From assembly GCA_028709505.1 (NCBI GenBank), contig JAQVWW010000013.1:1-10118 (forward strand): a stretch of 10,118 nt of DNA, given 5' to 3'. Shown piece after piece: positions 6,331 through 10,118 of the stretch. Under the pieces are notes generated by a model that worked only from the letters and a program-made list of their open reading frames with translations, did not search any database and was not told where the DNA came from. Position 1 is the first letter of the stretch. The number at the start of each line of letters is the position of its first letter. Origin of the DNA: Eubacteriales bacterium. Lineage in GTDB: Bacteria > Bacillota > Clostridia > Christensenellales > UMGS416. A program made the position numbers and the translations under genes.

Positions 6331-7401
6331 ATGTCAAAGTTTACATTTATCCCGGCCGATAAGCACAAGGCCAAACAGACAGATACATCCAAGCTGGGGT
6401 TTGGCAAGCTGTTTACCGACTATATGCTCACCGCCCGCTATACGCAGGGGGAAGGCTGGCATGACATGCGCATCGAGCCTTACGGCCCCTTTGCCATGGA
6501 CCCGGCCAGCATGGTGTTCCATTACGGCCAGGAGATGTTCGAGGGCCTGAAGGCCTACCGGGCCGCCGACGGCCGCACGCTGCTGTTCAGGCCGCTGGAT
6601 AATTTTAAGCGCATGAACCAATCGGGCGAGCGCATGGCCATGGCCCAGCTGGACCCGGAGCTGATGCTGGAAGGGCTGGTGGAGCTTATCCGGCGCGAGG
6701 AGGCGTGGATTCCCATCGGCGAGGGCACGTCGCTCTACATTCGGCCTACGATGATCGCCACCGACGCGGCGCTGGGCGTGCACGCGTCCAAGACGTATCT
6801 GTTTTTCATTATTTTAAGCCCGGTGGGCGCCTATTACGCCAACGGCTTTAACCCGATTAAAATTTATGTGGAGGACGAATATGTCCGCGCCGTGCGCGGC
6901 GGCACCGGCTTTACCAAGTGCGGCGGCAACTACGCCGCCAGCATACTGGCCGGCAACGTGGCCGAATCCAAAGGCTACACGCAGGTGCTGTGGCTGGACG
7001 GCGTCGAGCGTAAGTATGTCGAAGAAGTGGGCGCCATGAACATGTTCTTTGTCATCGACGGTGAGCTGGTGACGCCGCCGCTGCGCGGGTCCATTCTGCC
7101 GGGCATCACGCGCGACTCGGTCATCAAGCTGGCCGAGCACATGGGATACCGCGTGACCCAACGGCTCATCAGCATACAGGAAGTCTACGATGCCCACGCC
7201 GCCGGCAAGCTGGACGAGGCCTTTGGCACCGGCACCGCCGCCGTCATATCGCCGGTGGGCGAGCTGAACTGGGACGGCAATATCATTACGATAAACGACA
7301 TGAAGAACGGCCCGATAGCCGTGGCGCTCTACGAGCGGCTGACCGGCATCCAGTACGGACGCTTAGACGATCCTTTCGGCTGGGTGTACGAAGTCAAGTG
7401 A
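6331..7401 (+). CDS. ilvE: Branched-chain amino acid aminotransferase, type II
   Basis: This 356-residue PLP enzyme of fold type IV transfers amino groups between glutamate and the 2-oxo acids of valine, leucine and isoleucine. Its length and the N-terminus up to MVFHYGQEMFEGLKAYR (61-77) match the longer type II family (Bacillus YwaA and mitochondrial BCAT) and not E. coli IlvE. The Schiff-base lysine is Lys196 in GGTGFTKCGGNYAAS. The class IV signature runs from Glu232 (EVGAMNMFF) through Thr248 to GITR at 258-261, and a FGTGTAAVISPV phosphate-cup segment lies near 298-309. ATG 6331 is chosen because AGGAGG (6318-6323) sits 7 bases before it. The 85-base gap after the YigZ gene shows no convincing promoter or terminator, so it could be co-transcribed with tyrS. 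The aspartate-semialdehyde dehydrogenase gene follows 53 bases downstream. Confidence 0.95.
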   Translation: MSKFTFIPADKHKAKQTDTSKLGFGKLFTDYMLTARYTQGEGWHDMRIEPYGPFAMDPASMVFHYGQEMFEGLKAYRAADGRTLLFRPLDNFKRMNQSGERMAMAQLDPELMLEGLVELIRREEAWIPIGEGTSLYIRPTMIATDAALGVHASKTYLFFIILSPVGAYYANGFNPIKIYVEDEYVRAVRGGTGFTKCGGNYAASILAGNVAESKGYTQVLWLDGVERKYVEEVGAMNMFFVIDGELVTPPLRGSILPGITRDSVIKLAEHMGYRVTQRLISIQEVYDAHAAGKLDEAFGTGTAAVISPVGELNWDGNIITINDMKNGPIAVALYERLTGIQYGRLDDPFGWVYEVK

Positions 7402-7454
7402 CGCCTGCCGGCCGAATACAATGATAAAAAAGCCTGGAAAAGGTGGAGGACAAT

Positions 7455-8543
7455 ATGGATAAGAAGATACGCGCCGGCATTGTGGGCGCCACCGGCATGG
7501 TGGGCCAGCGCTTTGTCGTGCTGCTGGAGAACCATCCCTGGTTCGAAATTACGGCGCTGGCCGCCAGCCCCCGATCGGCGGGCAAGACCTACGAAAGCCT
7601 GATGCGGCAGCGCTGGATGATGGAAAAACCGCTGCCCCAAAAGGTGGCCGATATGGTGGTGCTGGACGCAGCGCACGTGGAGCAAGTGGCCGCGCAGGTT
7701 GACATGATATTTTGCGCCGTCGACATGGACAAGCAGGCCACGCGGCAGCTGGAAGAGGCCTATGCCCGCGCCGGTATCCCGGTGATATCCAACAACAGCG
7801 CCAACCGCGGCTTAGCCGACGTGCCCATGGTCATTCCCGAAGTCAACCCCGGGCACATCCACGTTATCCCGGCCCAGCGCAAGCGCCTGGGCACCGACAC
7901 CGGCTTTATCGCCGTAAAGCCCAACTGCTCCATTCAGTCCTACGTGCCGCCGCTGACGCCGCTGCGTAAGTTTGGCATCACCAAAGTGCTGGCCTGCACC
8001 TATCAGGCCATATCCGGCGCCGGCAAGAGCTTCGACACGTGGCCCGAGATGGTGGACAACGTCATTCCGTTTATCGGCGGCGAAGAGCAAAAGAGCGAGC
8101 AGGAGCCGCTTAAGATATGGGGCGAGCTGACCGAGAACGGCATTGTGCCCACCGCCGAGATGGACATCACGGCCCAGTGCCTGCGCGTACCCACCAGCGA
8201 CGGCCATATGGCGGCGGTGTTTGTCAGCTTTGCCAACAAGCCCTCCAAGCAGGAGATCATCGATCTGTGGCGCGGCTACCGCTCCCGGCCGCAGGAACTT
8301 CATCTGCCCAGCGCGCCCGAGAATTTCCTCGTGTATTTTGAAGAGGAGAACCGCCCCCAGACGCGGCTGGATCGCAACCTGGGCGACGGCATGACGGTGT
8401 CGATAGGCCGTCTGCGCGAGGATAGCCAGTATGACTACAAGTTCGTGGGTCTTTCGCACAACACGCTGCGCGGCGCTGCCGGCGGCGGCGTGGAGATTGC
8501 CGAGCTTTTGGTGGCCGAGGGGTATATCCAGCCCCGCGCCTAG
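7455..8543 (+). CDS. asd: Aspartate-semialdehyde dehydrogenase, archaeal/fungal-type
   Basis: This 362-residue enzyme reduces aspartyl-4-phosphate to aspartate 4-semialdehyde with NADPH, the branch point to lysine/diaminopimelate, threonine and methionine. GIVGATGMVGQRF (8-20) is the dinucleotide-binding loop. The catalytic Cys158 lies in KPNCSIQ (155-161), and the catalytic His251 in RVPTSDGHMAAV. The NSAN segment (114-117) and the NCSIQ active site mark the branch common in archaea and fungi, distinct from the classic bacterial enzyme with its NC-T/S-TIQ-type motif; this branch is also known in some Bacillota. The start is ATG 7455, with GGAGG (7445-7449) 5 bases upstream. An in-frame GTG at 7443 lies within that ribosome binding site and is unlikely. 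It is probably co-transcribed with ilvE and ends 33 bases before a strong terminator. Confidence 0.95.
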   Translation: MDKKIRAGIVGATGMVGQRFVVLLENHPWFEITALAASPRSAGKTYESLMRQRWMMEKPLPQKVADMVVLDAAHVEQVAAQVDMIFCAVDMDKQATRQLEEAYARAGIPVISNNSANRGLADVPMVIPEVNPGHIHVIPAQRKRLGTDTGFIAVKPNCSIQSYVPPLTPLRKFGITKVLACTYQAISGAGKSFDTWPEMVDNVIPFIGGEEQKSEQEPLKIWGELTENGIVPTAEMDITAQCLRVPTSDGHMAAVFVSFANKPSKQEIIDLWRGYRSRPQELHLPSAPENFLVYFEEENRPQTRLDRNLGDGMTVSIGRLREDSQYDYKFVGLSHNTLRGAAGGGVEIAELLVAEGYIQPRA

Positions 8544-8548
8544 AACTA

Positions 8549-8571
8549 TTTGTGCTGGTTTGTGCTATAAT
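8549..8571 (+). promoter_or_regulatory. 10-bp-spaced direct repeat running into an extended -10 box
   Basis: TTTGTGCT occurs at 8549-8556 and 8559-8566, a 10-base period, so both copies face the same side of the helix. The second copy merges into TGCTATAAT (8563-8571), a perfect extended -10 element. No good -35 is present. Transcription would begin near the 5' arm of the terminator at 8577, so the functional meaning is doubtful. Confidence 0.35.
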
Positions 8572-8576
8572 AAACG

Positions 8577-8609
8577 CGGCGGCGCGGGTTTTCGCCCGCC
8601 GCCGTTTTT
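8577..8609 (+). terminator. Rho-independent terminator after asd
   Basis: CGGCGG (8577-8582) pairs with CCGCCG (8599-8604). Above a two-base bulge, CGGG (8585-8588) pairs with CCCG (8595-8598) around a loop TTTTCG. Five T residues follow (8605-8609). It closes the ilvE-asd transcript. Confidence 0.93.
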
Positions 8610-8647
8610 ACGCGGGATGGGCTGTGGAAGCCGAAAAATGTGGGCAT

Positions 8648-8686
8648 AGCGCGCCTACCCCGGGCCGTCAGGCCGGGTATCGCGCT
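8648..8686. repeat. Intergenic hairpin 1, three-segment stem
   Basis: AGCGCG (8648-8653) pairs with CGCGCT (8681-8686), TACCC (8656-8660) with GGGTA (8675-8679), and GGCC (8663-8666) with GGCC (8671-8674) around a 4-base loop GTCA. That is 15 pairs with only small interior interruptions. No T-run follows, so it is not a terminator. Confidence 0.6.
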
Positions 8687-8701
8687 GCTTGGTGACACGC
8701 C

Positions 8702-8738
8702 GCACCGCCGGGCGGCATGCTGTGCCGCCGAGCGGTGC
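8702..8738. repeat. Intergenic hairpin 2, two 7-pair stems
   Basis: GCACCGC (8702-8708) pairs with GCGGTGC (8732-8738), and GGCGGCA (8711-8717) pairs with TGCCGCC (8723-8729), separated by a 2x2 interior loop and closed by a 5-base loop TGCTG. It lies 15 bases after hairpin 1. No T-run follows directly. Confidence 0.65.
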
Positions 8739-8770
8739 AGAGTTTGTCGCCGTTTTTGCATGTGTGTGGT

Positions 8771-8799
8771 TGTGGTGATACGGGAAAAAACAGGGTATA
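8771..8799 (+). promoter_or_regulatory. Promoter candidate for the HAD-DUF951-signal peptidase operon
   Basis: A good -10 box TATACT (8794-8799) is preceded at 17 bases by TGGTGA (8771-8776), a weak -35. TTGTGG at 8768 is an alternative with a 20-base spacer. Transcription would begin near 8806, about 39 bases before the HAD gene start. The -10 is convincing, the -35 is not. Confidence 0.5.
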
Positions 8800-8844
8800 C
8801 TATGCCCAAACAGCCGACGCGGCAAAAGCCGGCAGGAGATGCTA

Positions 8845-9519
8845 ATGGCAATTAAGGTGATATTTATCAATTTTTATGGCACGCTGGCGCGCGAGAACGA
8901 CGGGCTGATTAAGCACCTGTGTCGCCGCGTGTGCGAAACTTCTGCGCTGAACGTGCAGCCGCCCGACGTGGCGCGGTTTTGGTGGGAGACCACGAACAAC
9001 TACTGCCGCGAATATTCGGGCGCGGATTTCAAGTCCTTTCTGGAGATCGAGAAGATGGTGCTGCAGGCCATTACCGCCCGGTACGAATCATCGCTGAACG
9101 TAGAGGATACGTTGGGCGAGGTGCTGCAATCCTGGCAGCGTCCCGAGACATGGTCCGACGTGCGGCCTTTTCTGGCGCAACTACCGCTAAAACTGTGCGT
9201 GGTGGCCAATGCCGACCGTACCATCCTGGAGAACGCCATCCGGTACCTGCGCCTGGAAATTGAGCATATCTTCACCAGTGAAGATGCGCGCTGCTATAAA
9301 CCCGATGTGGCCATGCTGCAAAAGGCGCTGGGACACATGGAAGTCAAGCCCAAGGAAGCGCTGTTTGTCGGCGATTCTTTATATTACGATATGCAGCCGG
9401 CCAAGGCAGCCGGTATGTACATTGCGTGGCTTAACCGCGCCGGCCGATCGCTCAGCGGCGACGTGATGCCCGATGCCAATTTGCCCAGCCTGATGCAGCT
9501 GAAGCGTATGGTACGCTAA
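8845..9519 (+). CDS. HAD-superfamily protein with Asn in place of the nucleophilic Asp
   Basis: This 224-residue cytoplasmic protein has the haloacid dehalogenase fold: a core Rossmann domain with an alpha-helical cap at about residues 16-95. Motif I reads VIFINFYGTL, where relatives have F-D-x-Y-G-T-L, so the aspartate that forms the covalent intermediate is Asn9. Motif II reads VVANAD (119-124), with Ala121 where Ser or Thr is usual. Motif III Lys152 (CYKPD) and motif IV GDSLYYD (176-182) are intact. Loss of the nucleophile suggests a non-catalytic or altered protein, although the rest of the site is kept. The start is ATG 8845, because CAGGAG (8833-8838) lies 6 bases before it. The in-frame ATG at 8839 directly abuts that site. 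It leads an operon with the DUF951 and signal peptidase genes. The fold is secure, the role unknown. Confidence 0.88.
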   Translation: MAIKVIFINFYGTLARENDGLIKHLCRRVCETSALNVQPPDVARFWWETTNNYCREYSGADFKSFLEIEKMVLQAITARYESSLNVEDTLGEVLQSWQRPETWSDVRPFLAQLPLKLCVVANADRTILENAIRYLRLEIEHIFTSEDARCYKPDVAMLQKALGHMEVKPKEALFVGDSLYYDMQPAKAAGMYIAWLNRAGRSLSGDVMPDANLPSLMQLKRMVR

Positions 9520-9531
9520 GGAGGTTTTCGG

Positions 9532-9735
9532 ATGAATATGCCGTCCTATCAACTGGGAGACACGGTGAAGATGCGCAAAATACACCCGTGCGGAACCGAT
9601 CTGTTCACCGTCATTCGCACCGGAGCCGATATTAAAATCAAATGCACCGGCTGTGGGCGTATTATCATGCTGGATCGCCCCACCTTTGAAAAGCGGTTAA
9701 AGACTGTGGTGGCGGCCCAGAGGGAGACGCTATGA
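9532..9735 (+). CDS. DUF951 family small protein (YyzM-like)
   Basis: This 67-residue protein belongs to the Bacillota family DUF951, whose function is not known to me. The family pattern is clear: YQLGDTVKMRKIHPCG (6-21), then the RTGADIKIKCTGCG block (29-42) and MLDRPTFEKRLK (46-57). Three cysteines (20, 38 and 41) in HPCG and CTGC suggest a metal site or small zinc-ribbon-like fold, short one classical ligand unless His18 takes part. The length is normal for the family. The start is ATG 9532, with AAGGAGG (9518-9524) 7 bases upstream and overlapping the HAD gene stop. ATG 9538 is a less likely alternative. Its stop overlaps the start of the signal peptidase gene (ATGA), so the three genes are translationally linked. 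Confidence 0.93.
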   Translation: MNMPSYQLGDTVKMRKIHPCGTDLFTVIRTGADIKIKCTGCGRIIMLDRPTFEKRLKTVVAAQRETL

Positions 9736-10118
9736 GGCAGACAAAGCCGCGTCAGGCCGGCGCACAAAAAGGCGCGATGCGTGAGATTGCCGAATGGCTG
9801 GTGACGCTGGCCGGCGCCATCGTCATTGCGCTGCTCATCCACGCCTACATCGGTCAGGGCTATACGGTGCTGGGGCCATCGATGCAGCCCACACTTTTCA
9901 CCGGCGAGCGAGTGGTCATCGGCAAGCTGACATACCGCCTGGCCGAGCCGCAGCGGGGCGACATCGTCGTGGTGAAATATCCCAAAAGCGCCACCAACCC
10001 CGCAGGCGAAAACTCCTACGTCAAGCGCGTCATTGGTGTGCCCGGCGATACGCTGGAGGTGCGCGACGGTCGGCTTATCCGCAACGGCGACGTGGTGGAC
10101 GAGCCTTACATTAAAGAA
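9732..10118 (+). CDS. lepB: Signal peptidase I, N-terminal part (3' truncated by window edge)
   Basis: The first 129 residues of a type I signal peptidase are present. This membrane enzyme removes signal peptides from exported proteins on the outer face of the cytoplasmic membrane. A basic N-terminus is followed by a single membrane segment (about 22-40), as in Gram-positive enzymes. The catalytic Ser50 is in GPSMQPTL, followed by GERVVIGK (58-65), RGDIVV (75-80) and the general base Lys98 in YVKRVIGVPGD. The Ser/Lys dyad is therefore intact. The start is ATG 9732, overlapping the DUF951 stop by four bases, with AGGGAG (9721-9726) 5 bases upstream. The remaining C-terminal motifs lie beyond the window. 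The call is secure; which paralogue it is cannot be told. Confidence 0.95.
   Translation, partial: MRQTKPRQAGAQKGAMREIAEWLVTLAGAIVIALLIHAYIGQGYTVLGPSMQPTLFTGERVVIGKLTYRLAEPQRGDIVVVKYPKSATNPAGENSYVKRVIGVPGDTLEVRDGRLIRNGDVVDEPYIKE

Larger units (their letters stand above)
8544..8844 (+). other. Intergenic region of about 300 bases with no supported gene
   Basis: Between asd and the HAD-family gene there is, in order, a direct repeat with an extended -10 box, the asd terminator, two long imperfect hairpins and a promoter candidate for the downstream operon. A 71-codon open frame from 8640 to 8855 has no ribosome binding site and runs through both hairpins into the next gene, so I do not call it. 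The structure density suggests either a noncoding RNA or a mobile palindromic repeat. Confidence 0.7.

Noticed and set aside
8640..8855. A 71-codon + strand frame in the asd-HAD gap, Cys- and Arg-rich at its centre
   Set aside because: It has no ribosome binding site, its composition reflects the two hairpins it crosses, and it overlaps the HAD gene start.
8800..8855. A 17-codon leader peptide starting at the ATG inside the promoter candidate
   Set aside because: It begins before the predicted transcription start and has no ribosome binding site. It also shows no attenuator downstream.

Overview
The window looks like chromosome from a GC-rich member of the Clostridia (Bacillota). The strongest pointer is a SCIFF peptide (Six Cysteines in Forty-Five) next to its radical SAM maturase, a pair that is close to a signature of that class. 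Other pointers are a DUF951 protein, AGGAGG-type ribosome binding sites, sigma-A-like promoters and a high-GC codon bias. Every gene I could support is on the + strand. The long reading frames on the - strand look like shadows of GC-rich genes. I see no rRNA, tRNA, CRISPR array, insertion sequence or phage gene.

Layout. (1) 1-2505: a tightly overlapping run of the dephospho-CoA kinase C-terminus (coaE), a membrane-anchored SLT lytic transglycosylase and a family 5 substrate-binding lipoprotein with no transporter subunits beside it. (2) 2515-4166: the SCIFF cassette. It has a strong promoter, a 47-residue SCIFF precursor, a terminator-like hairpin directly behind a perfect Shine-Dalgarno sequence, the maturase, and a strong terminator. 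(3) 4167-4381: a short regulatory interval with a hairpin, a tandem/inverted repeat and a near-consensus promoter. (4) 4382-6245: tyrS, coupled to a YigZ/IMPACT-family protein. (5) 6331-8609: type II branched-chain aminotransferase, then an archaeal/fungal-type aspartate-semialdehyde dehydrogenase, closed by a terminator. (6) 8544-8844: an intergenic stretch with two long imperfect hairpins and a promoter candidate. (7) 8845-10118: a HAD-family protein lacking its nucleophilic Asp, a DUF951 protein, and the N-terminal part of signal peptidase I, running off the window.

How the genes relate. Most of the window is housekeeping: CoA synthesis, wall turnover, tRNA charging, branched-chain and aspartate-family amino acids, and secretion. 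The SCIFF cassette is the specialised part. A small Cys-rich peptide is made in quantity from its own promoter. Its maturase, from a known thioether-forming radical SAM/SPASM family, appears to be held at lower dosage by a hairpin that may also set maturase translation. The least expected signals are that hairpin, the seventh Cys in the SCIFF peptide, the Asn-for-Asp HAD protein and the paired intergenic hairpins.
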